Shown one piece after another: positions 11,711 to 24,769 of a stretch of DNA of 64,000 nt. Origin of the DNA: Rostratula benghalensis (taxonomy: Eukaryota; Chordata; Aves; Charadriiformes; Rostratulidae); contig VXAI01000019.1 in assembly GCA_013399305.1 (NCBI GenBank), positions 3,346,152 through 3,410,151 on the forward strand, in the 5' to 3' direction. The notes under the pieces are model-generated. The model saw only the letters and a program-made list of their open reading frames with translations, made no database searches and was not told the DNA's origin. Each line of letters begins with the position of its first letter. The stretch's first letter is position 1. Made by a program: the position numbers and the translations under genes.

Positions 11711-14321
11711 ACTTTTATTTTGTCTAAAAATAGTTGTGCCAAATCTGTCCTGGATGATGAAGGCTGAATTACAACAAACCCTAAGGAAATTATGAGTTTT
11801 CCGTTGACTGTTGATTAGGAGAAACTAAAAGTTCCTTAGGCAAGATGCGGCATAAAGTGAGCCTGAACCATAAGAACAACAAATGTGTTCATCAGAACAC
11901 TGGATATAAGAGCATATTTGTAAATCTTTATAGAAACTTTGTGCATTCTGAACATTTGATGACACTTTCTTTTTTCAGTTAGGATGAAGCACAGTGAGTG
12001 GCAGTAAGTGCCAGGAGCATCCTCTGCCTATGGCAGGTAACCTCAAAAAGGAGTTCAGTTAGTAAAAAACTTCATTTATGACTTGGCTTCTGTATATATT
12101 CTTAAATCTTATTTGCCCATCACATTCCCTATAATGTCGGGATATATTGTACAATAGATTTTGGGGGTTTTATATGTATAAAGCAAAAGCTTATGGTACA
12201 GTCATGATGGCATAACACAGCAGACAGGCTATGTTCTTAAAAGCATTATATTGTTTAGATTGTCCTTCCTGCATGACCCCATTCAAACATCAATGAAACA
12301 GTGTGAGAGCATCAAGACTATTTACCAGTCACTGACATGCCAGGATGCTCATTGATGGAGTTGGTGCTCCTCAAATCTTAGGTTTCCACTGTGGTGGGCA
12401 ATGTGGGGGATAAGCTGATATACTGTTAGACTGCAGATAAACTCCTATAGGAGGACTGAAAGAAAAGATGCAAAGTCAGATTTCATTTCAACTTCCAGTC
12501 CAAACCAGAAAAAGTTATTCTGGAAATCAAATTTTCACTTATATTGTTTAGAATACTGTATTGTTCATAATTTCTGCAATACTAATTCCTAGAGACTCCA
12601 ATAATGAGCTGCTAAAGTTTTACAGAAAAAGTTAGTTTCTTCCTCCAGGTGCCTTACTGTCCTCGGAACAAGATGAGTCATAGTGTGAAACAAAACTAAA
12701 AGAAGAGGGAATAGGCTGAAAAAAGAAAGGAGAACACCACATTCAAATTAATAACAGCATTATTTTACCCAGGGCATACTGGCTTATCAAATGGCCAGTT
12801 TTGGATGAGAAATAATTTCCAATGGGAAAAAAAAATGAAAAAAGGAAAACAAACAGCAACAGAAATAAAACTATGGAACACCATTCCTTGGCAATGAGTT
12901 TTAATCTACTTTTTCTGACTCAGCACCATTGTATCTGAAGCCTCCTGGCACAGCAGGAGAGGTGCAGACCTCTTAGGTTCATCATTTATTAAGGCTGAAC
13001 ACCAAATCTCCAAATCTTTTAGGTGGCTAAGAAAAAAAAAAACAAAACAAAAAACAAACAAACAACAAAAATCTATAAAGAAAAGGTAAATTCTTTCCTT
13101 TACTAGTCAGTGTGTTTCATACTTCGTTTCATTACCTTTACTAATGTGGCAAATTGATCACATGAAATGGAAGTGGTTTGGAGAAAATTGTGCTGTTACA
13201 CAACTGCAGATCCCTATCCACTAATAGAGATCCAAGAACAGTTTTGTTGCAGATAATCAGCATTAGGAGATAGAAGAATGAGTTTATAATTAATTCAGTG
13301 CAATCCCTGGATTTGAGTCTCTTCCTTTACTTCATTCATAGAGAGGCTATGATTACTCTAGAAATTCAGGGGTTTATCTAGCTCATATTCATAGCCTGTC
13401 TGTATGGTGTCTCCTAACTTTAAAAGTGTAGTATGGAAAACTCAAAAAAGCATATCTGAGCTACCTGCAGCAATTATAAAAGCCACTGCAAGGCCTATCT
13501 TTCTATCACTACTGCTCTCGGTGTATGAAAATTCCTTCTGATTCAAAACTAAAAAGACTGCTTGTCTTCAATGTACACTTCAGGGGACTGCTGTATATAT
13601 AAATAAAACTTTTAACTGTCAACTCTCCCAATTCAAAAGGCAAAAGAGAAGTTTGGATGGAAATGGTGAGCTCAGATCCTTCAGTCTTATGTTGCTGGAC
13701 CCAATAGGTCACCAGCTTTTACTTTGCTTTCCTCATAGACTTTGCTCCTTAAAACGCTTCAGTATAAAACTATAATATAGATTCTCCTTGCCAAGGGATT
13801 TGGCACATTATATCACAATTAAAAAAAATACAATAAAACCATGAGGCAATAAAAATACCGTACAAGCTTCTATAAACTAAGCTAACAAGCAATAAAACAA
13901 ATAGAGTTTAAGTGTAAGGAAGGGGTTTTGCTGCCAAAAGAGGAAGAATTTTATGGAAAAGTATATATAGTCATCCGCACACTTGTGCTGTTGAAACAGT
14001 CAATGTTCTTTAAAGGGCAGTACTGCTGTTTAATTCAGTGCTTGAAATCAGCACATATATTGGAAGGATTTTTGAACTGCAGGTAACTAACACAACTGCC
14101 CTTAGGCAGAAAAAAAAATCCACAGATAAATGTAATGATTTGTTTAGAAGCCAGACTGATTCTTTCTCTTTACATATCAAGAAACCACTGTACAGAGAAT
14201 GAAGCTAGGATTGCATAAATACCTTAGAAGGCCCATTTCAAAATGAAAGCAAGCACACAAAAAACCCACACACTTCAAAAAAAAAAAAATATCCTTCCAT
14301 TTAGAGCATTTGCACCAATGC
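11711..14321. other. AT-rich non-coding DNA, no gene seen
   Basis: There is no recognisable gene or interspersed repeat. An (AAAC)n-like low-complexity patch is at about 13030-13072 and an A13 run at 14277-14289. Confidence 0.65.
13030..13072. repeat. A/C-rich simple repeat, (AAAC)n-like
   Basis: An A-rich tract with C about every four to seven bases (AAAAC, AAAC and AAC units). It is degenerate and low-complexity. Confidence 0.75.
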
Positions 14322-14660
14322 TAACGCTGCTGCTTCTCTCTCTTTCTCTTTGAATCCTGAATAGGGGAGATGCATGTGGGCTCACTTGCGTGGTGCTCAC
14401 TTTTCACGGTAGGGATACACTGAAGCCAACATAAGGACTTAGCAATGCTTGTCACCAGCCTGAGGGTGGCAAAGGGCCTGGTTGGGCTGGCAGAGCCACT
14501 GAGCTCAAATCCATTCCTGGATTGGCTGGGAACAGGCTACTGTGCACAAAGGGATGAAGGGGAGCGACATCAGATTTATTTTTTGTTATTGGTTGGTATT
14601 GCCCTTTCAGCCTAGAAGAAGATTTATGGAGCTGCAAAGCTTTGGGATAGAGTAGAAATT
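14322..14660. other. GC-balanced block without recognisable coding content
   Basis: This block of about 340 bases is richer in G and C than its neighbours. It has one 61-codon minus-strand frame without recognisable motifs. No retroelement hallmark is visible. It may be conserved non-coding DNA, but nothing beyond composition supports that. Confidence 0.2.
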
Positions 14661-15444
14661 TCCTCCTCAGCTTTCTCTGGGGCTTAAAGAATAATGGTTA
14701 CTTAAAAATGCACCAGTAATACCTAACATTCAAAATAAGGTTCACTATTAACGGTTCATCAATTATTTTTCATATAGAGAATATCTGGATAATACTGTTA
14801 CCAGTCACATTAAAAAAAAAAAAAAAAAAAGACCTGAAAATAAATAATATTACGTGAAAAACAGGAAAAAAAACCACTTAAATTGGAGTATGGGTTTGAA
14901 AGTATTTGTTCTTTCAGGCTTGTTCGAAAAAAATATCAAATTAAGCTTCTACTTCTGCAGGCTGCTGTGCACTTTTATTTAAAAGTCAAAACAATATATC
15001 TGTTTATGCGGCCAGTCTTCTGAGTTTGATTCAGATTATTAGTCGTGTTAATGTCTTAATATTATAGTTATGTAATTTACATTCCTTTTATGCCTGAGCA
15101 GAAAAGGACTTTGAAATAGCTTTGTGTGCCCTGGCTTAATTGGGTGGATGCCCAGTTCCTCCACGAGGGCAGGGAGTGCTGTTTCTGCCATCAGTTCTTT
15201 ACATCTGGAACACCCCCTGTGCAGCCCACAGTGCCTTCGGAGGCACAAACCAGCCTTGTGAGGCAGGAACTGCCTACACTGCAGTAAGAAATACTGTCAC
15301 TTTTAGGAGCTGAAAACTTCTGCAAGTAAACCTGACTGACTAACTACCACCCAGTAATGGGCAGAATCGATTTGGCTTTTTCTTTCCTGCCTCTGTGGAC
15401 AGTGAAAATGCGCTGGAAGTACAGGTTTTGCCAGAAATGGCATA
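14661..15444. other. Non-coding DNA with an A19 run
   Basis: A run of 19 A lies at 14812-14830. A somewhat GC-richer patch at about 15120-15290 has a 66-codon minus-strand frame of no recognisable family. Confidence 0.55.
14812..14830. repeat. Poly-A run (A19)
   Basis: Nineteen consecutive A. No retroposed body is recognisable on its 5' side. Confidence 0.9.
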
Positions 15445-15785
15445 AATCATGGAATGGTTAGAGTTGGAAGGGACCTCTAATATCATCAAGATCCAACCTC
15501 CCCTGCCATGGGCAGGGGCAGCTCACACAACTCCCAGGTTCCTCAAAGCCCCATCCAGCCTGGCCTTAAACACTTGCAGGGAGGGGGCATCCACAGCTTC
15601 TCTGGGGAACCTGTTCCAGTGTCTCAACACCCTCACAGGAAATAATTTCATTCTGGTATCTAACCTGAATCTCCCCTCTTCCAATTTAAAGTCATTACCC
15701 CTCATCCTATTGCTATACTCCCTGACAAAGAGTCCCTCTCCAGATCTCCTGTAGACTCCTTCTCTTAGAAGGTTTTCTGTGTCTC
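15445..15785 (-). mobile_element. CR1 LINE 3'-end fragment (5'-truncated)
   Basis: The left edge begins with AATCATGGAATGG, followed by the GTTGGAAGGGACCTCT block, which is the reverse complement of the CR1 3' end. The minus-strand frame at 15523-15705 encodes the last part of the CR1 ORF2 protein. It includes RLDTRMKLFPVRVL, HWNRFPREAVDAPSL and QVFKARLDGAL, with the usual W-N-x-x-P-R-E core. Similarity fades after about 15750. Such 5'-truncated copies arise from incomplete target-primed reverse transcription. This copy shares its tail type (a CCCCTGCCATGGGCAGGG segment) with the one near 59.2 kb. Confidence 0.93.
15523..15705 (-). pseudogene. C-terminal remnant of CR1 ORF2 polyprotein
   Basis: About 60 codons remain open, matching the extreme C-terminus of the CR1 reverse-transcriptase polyprotein downstream of the RT catalytic domain. 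No endonuclease or RT active-site motif is present, so it is non-functional debris of the CR1 insertion. Confidence 0.85.
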
Positions 15786-18772
15786 CATCACCATCCTATT
15801 GAGCAAAACCAGCCTTGCTCCAAGCAGCGTGGCACCATGCTGTGTTATTTGCCTCTGTGACTCAGGATGTGTGTTTGCCAATGTATTCACAAGCATGCCT
15901 ATGTCTCTAAGGTTACCTGATCACCTATTTGTATTCCTCAGAAGGCCCACGAGCTGTTTAAGCTACAGCTCAAGATGAGCTCATCTAACTGTGCTAATAA
16001 GTGCCAATATGTGAAAAATTACATTATCCTAATGGTAATTCCATACCTTCAAGCACAGTGCTTTGGTAACATCCTGGGCTGTCTGTGGCACCTGACTGCC
16101 ATTTTCAAGTAGACTTACAAAGGCACTGAGGAAGTGAGCAGGGTGTTGAATCTGAGTGGTCTTGATGAAAAGGAGTAATTATCTTTTCATTTTCTTCAAA
16201 TGCTCTGTCTTCAGCAGTCTGGTATGTAACGCTAAAGCACAAACCCAGGAGGAGTATTGAAAGACAGCCTTGGTTCAATGTCTCCAGGATCTCAAGTACA
16301 TTTTTCTGCTATGATTAAGGAACAGGTAGACTAAGAAGTTACCCTCAGGTACAGCAGTGTGAACGTTAACTCATGTGAGCTGCTATCACTTCTGTGTACG
16401 TGCTCCTACCCGATGGCAAATGAGAAATGCTCGCAGGTAAGTCCAGGCAATAAAAGAGAACCAAGAATCCTCACATTTATCATACAGATTAAGTGACAGA
16501 AGCTCACACTGAAGCTTGTCTTTCATCTGCTTATGTCTCTTTGAGGCTTTTAAAATGTTACAGTTGGTTTTTTTTTAAGACCTGTGCAGGCCTTCAGTCC
16601 AGTAACTAAGATTGTGAAAGGCAAAATTCAGATGCCTAAAGGCCACTGGAGTCTGAAATCAGGCTGGCGCTGGATCTGTTTTGAGCAGAGATGGATTGTT
16701 GCCGAATATATTTATTTTTTCAAAAGTTATACTCACAGCATTTGAAGACCACAAAAAGAACCATTTCAGCAGCACCATTTGTCAATTCATTAGGTGTATT
16801 CACAGCTGTCTGCTTGACTTTCCTAAGTTTGCAAAGTTTATTAATAGTTGCTATGATACAAGTCTGAAGACCTCTACCTAAAGAACACTTTAAGAATTGG
16901 TCAAATATAAAATGTTTCAGCCAGAAATTCAGGAAGTCTTCATAACTTCCTGAGTGGGGTGATAGGAGGCCATATTTCTGGACCATAAATTGTTTTTATT
17001 ACTTGGTTTTGTTCTGCTTGTAGTGTGTGCTTTTTAATTTAGCCTCACCATTTGGAAGATGCTTGCCAAAATTATAAACAAATGTGCCCTGAAAGGCTTT
17101 GAGAAAGAATTTTGCAAAATACCATTTCCATTGAACAGCAAAGGGAATAAAACAATTTTTCATATTAATGGACTTGCATTTCAAACCACTAGGCAGATTT
17201 AAGTGATCGTATCTAAAGAGTTGGACAGAAAATGCATCAGATTTTCTACCTTCTCTTGATTCCTTTCTAAGGTCTTTTCACTTATTTGAAATAGAAATGG
17301 CACGTCAATAACGCCAATATATAGTGTTAATATATGGATGACAATTTGTTAGAATAATTTTAATATAACATGACATATTTAGGTGCTTACATTACCAAGT
17401 GGCAAAACCGGCTGAAAAGTAAGAGAATATTGTATTTGCAAATCATTCCCCCCCCCCCTCAAAAAACCCCCACCACAACTATTTAGTTTTTGACAATCTT
17501 TCATCAAAGCTGCAGCCTTTGTGCAAAAGGATGCAGTTTCTGATTTACAGACACTCACCCCAACTCAAGCCTTTGAGGTTGAAAGTTATTGAATTTAGGA
17601 GAGTATCATGGGAACTAACACTGTATATTTGAACTGTCCTCTGTTCAGCATTAATGTAAGTGGATCTTTATCATCAACTAGTACCGCTATTCTTATATTC
17701 TTGAGAATGTCAGGCAGAGCAGCAATAGGAGACAAAGAATAAAATAAAATAAATAAAAAAAACCCCAGAAGAAACAAAAACTCAGAAGAATAAAAGCTAG
17801 AACAATTACCATGAAGAGAATGAGGAGAAAGGAAAGTGACAAGGGAAATGCATTAGTGAGTCAGATATTGAAGGGAAAATCATAAGCACGAATAGATGAG
17901 TTCATTGTACTCTTGAAGGAAGAATAGATAAAAGATAAGGAGTTAGATGTACCAGTAGGAATATTGGGAAGCAGTGGTCTCTGAAGAGAAGATGAAGAGA
18001 TTGCAGGAAATTGGGGAAAGGAAGAACAAGTGAGGGAAACATGGTTAGCACAAGAAAGGGGGATCAAGAAGATGTGCAGAGAGTGAAACTGCTCACATCA
18101 AAGGACTTCATCCTCTTTTGATCTGAGAGCAGTCTTAGGAGGGCAGTAAAGAATTATGCTGGAATGAAGAGATTAATAACCAGGAATTAAAATTTTATTC
18201 TTGCTCTGTTTCTATATTTTGAGGATACTTTCCATGCCAAAAAAAATTTATTAACTTCTTCCCTTTTGACCAGAGACCGTTGTAATTTGCTGAACCATAT
18301 TTTTAGTATAAAAAATAAAATTGTAGTATATGACCAATAAAATCTTGTTGCTTTTTCAATTTATTTATTTTTTTTTTAATCTAGTGGGTTTAATAAAATG
18401 CAATGTCTTTTTCTCTGCAGAAGTGTAATAGTTAAGGGAAGTGGAATAAATTTCCTTTTCCTGTTATCCCAATTTCTGTCAGGAGCTATCAAAGTTAAAT
18501 GATGAGAGCCCAAAGCATGGTAATTAAATAACATCTTATTTTTCTAAGCAGTCCCTACAGAGATGGGTGATGAGAACACAGGGAAGATTTGGGTACATTT
18601 GTGGTACATTTTCTGTGGGCAAACGAGAGTACTTATTCCTCCTGAGTTTTCATACTGGTACATTTCATAAGGAGTTCAAATCTGAAAATGGAAGTTTAAG
18701 TTACATATTGCATGTTGGTCATGTTATCTAAAATACTTCAGTAACTTCATCAACATTTTTTAATGCCTTAAT
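15786..18772. other. AT-rich non-coding DNA, no gene seen
   Basis: Open frames are at most 88 codons (16720-16986, minus) and unrecognised. A C11 run lies at 17448-17458. A purine-rich stretch at about 17800-18070 reads as a long GA-rich region on the plus strand. Confidence 0.65.
17448..17458. repeat. C11 homopolymer
   Basis: Eleven consecutive C followed by TC and A-rich sequence. It is prone to length variation. Confidence 0.9.
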
Positions 18773-19107
18773 AGAATCATAGAATTGGTTAGGTTGGAAA
18801 AGACCTTTAAGATCATCTTGTCTAACCACTAACCTAGCACTGCCAAGTTCACCACTAGACCATGTCCCTGAGCTGCATGTCTACATGTCCTAAATACTTC
18901 CAGGGATGGTGGCTCAATTACTTCCCTGAGCAGCCTGTTCCAATGCTTCAGTCCTTTCACTGAAGCAATTTTTCCCGATATCTAATCTGAACCTCCCCTG
19001 GAACAATTTGTGGTCATTTCCACTTATTACCTGTTACTTGGAAGAAGAGACCAAACTCCCCTCACTACACCCTCCTTTCAGGTGGAGGAGGGTGCAGCCT
19101 CCACCTA
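18773..19107 (-). mobile_element. CR1 LINE 3'-end fragment (5'-truncated), divergent subtype
   Basis: It starts with AGAATCATAGAATTGG and GTTGGAAAAGACCTTTAAGATCATC, the reverse complement of a CR1 3' terminus. It continues through the CTTCCAGGGATGGTGGCTC and CAGCCTGTTCCAATGCTTCA blocks that correspond to the ORF2 end. The tail, with a TCTAACCACTAACCTAGCACTGCCA region, differs from the other copies here and indicates another CR1 subfamily. The reading frame is broken, so no protein remnant is open. It ends near a short self-complementary GGTGGAGGAGG...CCTCCACC segment at 19081-19107. Confidence 0.92.
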
Positions 19108-22100
19108 TAGATTTTTCAAAAAGTGTCTGTTAAATTCAAGGGTTTTTCTTATGGATCTCAGTATCTTTGGCTAAAATATGTGCTTTTATTTCCTTGTGGG
19201 TCATCTATATTGTCTATTTAGGAGACTTGTTTGGAAATAGATATTTAATTATTTTTCCACATAAGGGTGCTCTGTTATCTTGCTTCTAGTTTACTTTAGA
19301 TTCCCTCAACCTGCTTTAATGAACATGCCTCTAAAAGGGGTTCAAAAATCCTACTATTTGCATATACAAAAATGATACTAAAAATCACCAGTCAAACAAC
19401 ATGCACTAATCCTTTGAAATAGTCTCTCAAGTATAAATAGCTGACGAAAATGCAGGTTATATCATCAGTCTTAGCTACCTAACCAGATATATGAAGTACA
19501 GAACCAGCTATCTGTTTATCTTTTGGTTATGAGGGAGTGCACAATATCATTGCTGCTTTAAAGATTGCCATGTATTACATTTTCTCTAATTTCTTATGTT
19601 GCTGTGTATGTTATGGTTTACCCCCCTACTAAACTACAGAAGCTGCAAGATTCGCTGCTCACCAGGCCTACTGCTGCATCCTTGATATCTTAATTTTAAC
19701 AAGGCACCTTGGTCTCCTGAGTGATGCTTTAGCTTGTCACAAAATTCCCTTGACACCTGCCTGACATGTTTCCACACTTTGTGTTAATTACAGTGAAAGA
19801 CCTACTGGGCCTTTCAGGGCACGTCTGTATAGAGCACAGGCAATGGGTTTGAAAAACTTGAATATTTCTGATCTGCCTGTATAACATGAATGGTTTTGTT
19901 AATTGTTCCAACACCTTTTTTATCATTCTATAACCTTGCACACTGGACCAGCTGCTGCACTTAAACATATTCACCAGATGTATCATTTCTTAGGAAAATC
20001 AAGGGGGGAAAAAAAAAAAAAAAGAGGTCTCTGTTTATTTTCTAAAGCCCTGAGAGTAGAAAAGTTGAGCAGATTTTCACAAGAAAAAAAAAATCCTGGG
20101 ATGACAAATATTTACAGAATAGAACACTTCATGGAGATAGAATCGAGTTCTCGCACCTCTTCCTAATCTCACTGGTTTAGAAAGAAAAAGCACAGGACAA
20201 TAGAACTGGAGTGCACTGGACATTTTGGTAGACATTCACTAGACATTCACACCTCTTCTTTGTTTTGGTAGATATATGCAAGGCAGGCACACATTTTCTC
20301 TCCTTTACCTCTGGAAGCCAACTGACATTTTCATGGCTGCTCAGGCTCAGGAATGCACTTGAAGTGAATGTCCCAGTCACATCTACTTGCTGTTTGCTGG
20401 CTCGTGTTGTGGTGCAGTCTTGAAACTTGCAGACTGGATTTCTTATGGATGAAGTGATACTAGAAGATGGAGTCCAGGAGCACACATTACATGCTCCATC
20501 TGGTCATTTAGGTTGTGGAACGAAACAAAAGCTAATCTGAACTGAATTCCTCTGGAAAAATAGATAACATGGACATGGAGCACTCACTGTTTCACCCTGT
20601 AAATCAGCCCTGGTAGCTCCATACTACTTGAACTAGATGCAACCTCAGAGTTTTGATTCTCTTGTAGGAAGCAAAAGGTGCTTTCTCTCTGCTCAGAGCT
20701 AAACGATGAGACCAACATATCCTTGTTAGTTTCATTCATAAACATCAACTAAACAAACATATGAGGAACTTTAAGTCCAAATGTTAAATCAGCGGGCTGT
20801 ATAAGCAGGACCATCATCATCTTGCACACAGAACTTCTTTAGAACTTACAGTAGACTTACCTGACTCTTCTTACTTTATATGCTGACCCTCCTTTGCTTA
20901 TTGGAATTTGTTTTAGAGCTCACAATTAAGATTTTGATCTTGTGTCTTTTTCAGTTCCATCTCCTAATATGACTGGGTTTTGACTGTTACCAGTTGCACA
21001 ACCCCATGAGCGGTGACTCAGATGCTGAGCTCTCCTACCATACCTTGGAAAAAACTTTGAAACGAGGAAATCCTTTGCCATTTATGAAAACACCAGTCAA
21101 CACTAAACATCTCTTGATTTTTACAATAGTCCCTGAGGAATAATCAGTTCCCTTCAGAATGGATTTATATCTGTATAATATCCAGTACCAGAAAGCTAGA
21201 AACTAAACAAACAAAAATTATGCAAAAAGAAGGTGAAAAAAATAAAATAAATAAGCAAGAACCTTGAAGCAGAACCACACTTTTCTCATGAGACTAAAAT
21301 ATATCTTTTAGTATGCCTGCAATAAAGCTTTCAAAAATTCAGTCTGTGGTATCATCAGCTGCACAAATTAATCCTTGAGAAAAAATAAAACATATCTTGA
21401 AGCTAAATACCATGTACAGGCTATTATCAGACATTGTAAAAGCTAATTGCATCTGGAAGCCTGACTAAAATAATCTAAGAAAATATCATATAAAAATCAG
21501 CACAACACTGTATAAATGTATTTCCTTTTCTATGAAAGTTAGAAAACCAGCAACAGTCACACATAATTTGCAATAGATCTTTTCCTGGAAGAGACAGAAA
21601 GATAGCCTGTTACATCACCAAGAAGGTAGCCCCACTTATTTCTTGGAATAATGAACATTTATAAGAAAAAAAAAATGGTTGAAATGAGCATGTTTAAGAG
21701 TTGACTGCTAATGATTCTGCAAAAGTAAACAAACTAAAAAACCCCAAACATATACCAATGTTCAGATTGGGACTGAAAGTTACAGGTCTATAGACATGAG
21801 AAGTGGCTCAAAAAAGGAGATTGTGGAGGCAAAAAGGTGTTGTAGATCCATATCAGTCAAAAGATATCTTCAGTACACAATTTCATAGGATCAAATCAAT
21901 ATAAAGTATAGGAACATACTTCAGGCCTTCGTTTTCTGCTTTAAAGTTATCTTCTCTCCCTAAAAGCTTTAAAAAAGTTTGCAGAAGCCCAGATTAAGCG
22001 AGCCAGACCTGTATACTTTAGGAAAGTCTGTACTCATTTTAACATGTATGTGCTTCTATATTGCAAATGTGCTTAACAGAAACGGGATTTGAGCATCCAA

Positions 22101-22935
22101 GCAGTTCATTATAGCACTCCTGAGCAATGTGAACTATCACTTTCATATAAATGTGGTGTTTAACTCAAAAAACTTGTTGCCAGATGTCTTGCTAACATCA
22201 CCCCACTAGCAGATTCTACAAGATGGAAGAGGCTCGTTAGATATTTCCAATTTGAAAGATCCATATGGGTTGCCTTCTGTGTGTCCAGGACATTTTCCAG
22301 ACTCCAAAAACCTGAAGTGAAGACAGCAAATATTATACTTAAACCCACTATCTTTGTGTATAAAAGAATTAGACAGTTTTTATTTCCTATATTGGAAGAT
22401 AACCTTCACTTATCTACCAATAGGGAACCCTACTAAAAAATCTGGTGGTAAGAAATACATATAGGTAGGATTGTGTTCTGTGTGAACCCACCATTAAAGT
22501 TAAATCCTGGTCATATGCTTCTGATAGGAATGAAACAGCTGAAATTGAAAGGTGTCAGATACCCCTTCTGGACAGTATTCTATGATAATGTGGTTAAGAG
22601 CTCCTCACCCTCACGCATTCATAAAATAGATCTATATATATACATAGATCTATGTATATATACAGCCAAGCAACTCATATCTTAAATAATACCTGAAAGA
22701 AACAACATGCACAGAAATTAACTTTTGACAGTAGGTTGGCATTAGTGCCTTTCTCACATGCACTGCTTGATAAGGTACTGTCATTCACCAAAGTATTGTC
22801 GCCCTCCTAGATCTGAAGTATTAATTAATTCTTAAGGCTAAATGAATTTAAATAGCTATGATGCAACATAGTCCCTCTATCCCATCCTAATATTCCCCCA
22901 TAATTGAGAGAGCCCTGAAGGTTTTGCAGGAATTA
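19108..22935. other. AT-rich non-coding DNA, no gene seen
   Basis: The longest frame is 102 codons (20177-20485, minus) and shows no domain I recognise. An A15 run is at 20009-20023. A perfect 28-bp palindrome at 22635-22662 is listed separately. Confidence 0.65.
22635..22662. repeat. Perfect 28-bp AT-rich palindrome
   Basis: A self-complementary sequence centred on AGATCT, with arms TATATATACATAGA and its complement and no loop. AT-rich palindromes can extrude cruciforms and are mutable. There is no adjacent gene to suggest a regulatory role. Confidence 0.9.
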
Positions 22936-23353
22936 CGGAATCGTGGAATTTTAGAGTTGGAAGGGACCTCTAGAGATCATCCAGTCCAACTCCCCTGCTA
23001 AAGCAGGATTGCCCAGAGCACATCACTCACTTGGGACTGCATCCAAGCAGGTCTTGAAAACTTCCAGGGAAGGGGATTCCATGACCTCCCTGGGCAGCCT
23101 GTTCCAGGGCTCTGTCACCCTCACCAGAAAGAAGTTTTTTCTCATATTGGAGTGGAACCTTCTATGTTCCAGCTTGTTCCTGTTGCTCCTCATCCTATCG
23201 CTGGAAACCACTGAAAAGGGTCTCGCTTCATCCTCCTTCAACCCACTCTTCAGGTACTTGTAAACATAGATAAGGTCTCCCCACAGCCTCCTCTTCTCCA
23301 GGCACCTCATAAGGGAGGGGCTCTAATCCCTTAATCATTTATGTTGCCCTAAA
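22936..23353 (-). mobile_element. CR1 LINE 3'-end fragment, longest tail copy in the window
   Basis: It begins with CGGAATCGTGGAATTTTAGAG and the GTTGGAAGGGACCTCTAGAGATCATC block, which is the CR1 3' end in reverse. The minus-strand frame at 23023-23310 stays open for 95 codons through the ORF2 C-terminus. About 30 bases of the expected sequence appear to be missing near 23305. Similarity then resumes in CCTCATAAGGGAGGGGCTC and AATCCCTTAATCATTT before ending near 23353. Of the copies here this one keeps the longest intact frame, so it may be among the younger insertions. Confidence 0.94.
23023..23310 (-). pseudogene. CR1 ORF2 C-terminal remnant, 95 codons open
   Basis: The translation contains CLEKRRLWGDLIYVYKYLK, RPFSVVSSDRMRSNRNKLEH and VTEPWNRLPREVMESPSLEVF, which are the ordered C-terminal blocks of CR1 ORF2. 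It lacks the RT catalytic motifs and the endonuclease. The start codon is incidental, because the frame begins where the element is truncated. Confidence 0.88.
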
Positions 23354-24039
23354 GAAAGGAAGCCACTGCAAAGATTATTCTCAGAGATTACTATTACTTT
23401 GACCATTTTATTAGTGTGTGAACATTTCTCCACTGACTCCTGCTCCTTTATAGCGATGAGCTAACACCTCCTCAAATTCACTCCCAGTGATTCTCATAGC
23501 TACCTTAACTATTCCCACTCATTCCACTCGGAAAGGCTGACTTGTTCCTGACTGACTTGAGATTTCAGCCACTTTCAAAACCTTCACAGATTTTTAAAGT
23601 AATTTTGTGCTATCTTCTGCTGACCCTTGTACAGAGGTCCAGTATATAAATAAGCATAAACCTTTATCTCCTTCCCTTCTCTCAAATCCCTTCTTAAAGG
23701 CTCATTTAACAAACACATTAGCAAACTTATTAGCGAACATTCTGACATACTTAACAAATTTGACAGCTGTGTATCTTTGACTAATCATGTAAACAATATT
23801 CTTAATAATTTTCCTCATTCTTGCCAGTCTGTCCTTCGTTCTGCTGTCCAGACTTTTTGTCCAGTCTGTCTTTTGTTCAAACCATACGTTCATTCAGGCC
23901 AGAACTCATGTATTTCCCTGTATTTGCACATTTTGGACTGTCTTGAACTCACACAAGGATTAGTAAATGGTGAAGAATTACCCAACTGTACCATTACTCT
24001 TACAGGGCTATGCCGTAAGAGGGGATGGTTTCAATTTTC

Positions 24040-24065
24040 AATTTTAAGGAAAATTCCTTAAAATT
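24040..24065. repeat. Perfect hairpin, 11-bp arms
   Basis: AATTTTAAGGA and TCCTTAAAATT flank the loop AAAT and are followed by TTTT. It is AT-rich, and no transcript is evident. Confidence 0.7.
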
Positions 24066-24748
24066 TTTGCCTCTCTAAGAAAGTTATAAATATCCTGATA
24101 TTTTAGAGGCTAACCCTAACAGCAGTACTGGTGTTAACCAAGTTAATAGATATTAGGATATAGCAATTCTCTTGTAGCAGCTAAAATTCAAACTCAGTAG
24201 AAATAACCACCCCTGGGAAATTAACATCGGTGCCATTTGAGTCAGGTCTCAGATTGCTGGAATAGTAGATTGTACTTAGAAAGAAATGAGGCATTTAGAA
24301 TAATCAAACAATCATTCAGTAACGATGGATGTTTACACTCAAAAGCAGATCCTGACAGACTACAATTATTTGATTAGAAAGGAAGGGCAGGACTAGAGAT
24401 CTTCAGTAAGGAAGCCCTGTGAGTTGTTAAGATTACTGAAATTATGTTTTGAATTCTGTTTTTAAGTGCATATACATATGCGTGCACTTTAGTTTGTAGA
24501 ATATTTCAAGACATGCTTGTGTTAACATACACTGTGTAATTACAAGAGTTTTTGTGTCATCTAGCTTAATTTTCTCCTCCCCATCTTTCTACCTGTTTCT
24601 TCGTCCTTTCAGATTTTGCATCCTTGTTTGCTTGTGTTGCATCTAGTTGCAAAGTATTGATTTATCTTATTTTATTATAATTGCATACTAAGATTGTTCA
24701 GAAACTGAGTAGTTACACCTCTATACTGAAGTAGTAAGCTTATGTTTC

Positions 24749-24769
24749 GGGGGGGGGGGGGGGGGGGGG
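24749..24769. repeat. G21 homopolymer
   Basis: Twenty-one consecutive G on the plus strand in otherwise AT-rich DNA. It could form a G-quadruplex and is prone to length error in sequencing. It produces a meaningless proline run in a minus-strand frame. Confidence 0.95.

Noticed and set aside
20177..20485. 102-codon minus-strand frame with several Cys
   Set aside because: Cys spacing fits no zinc-finger or disulfide family I know, and there is no splice or start context. Treated as chance.
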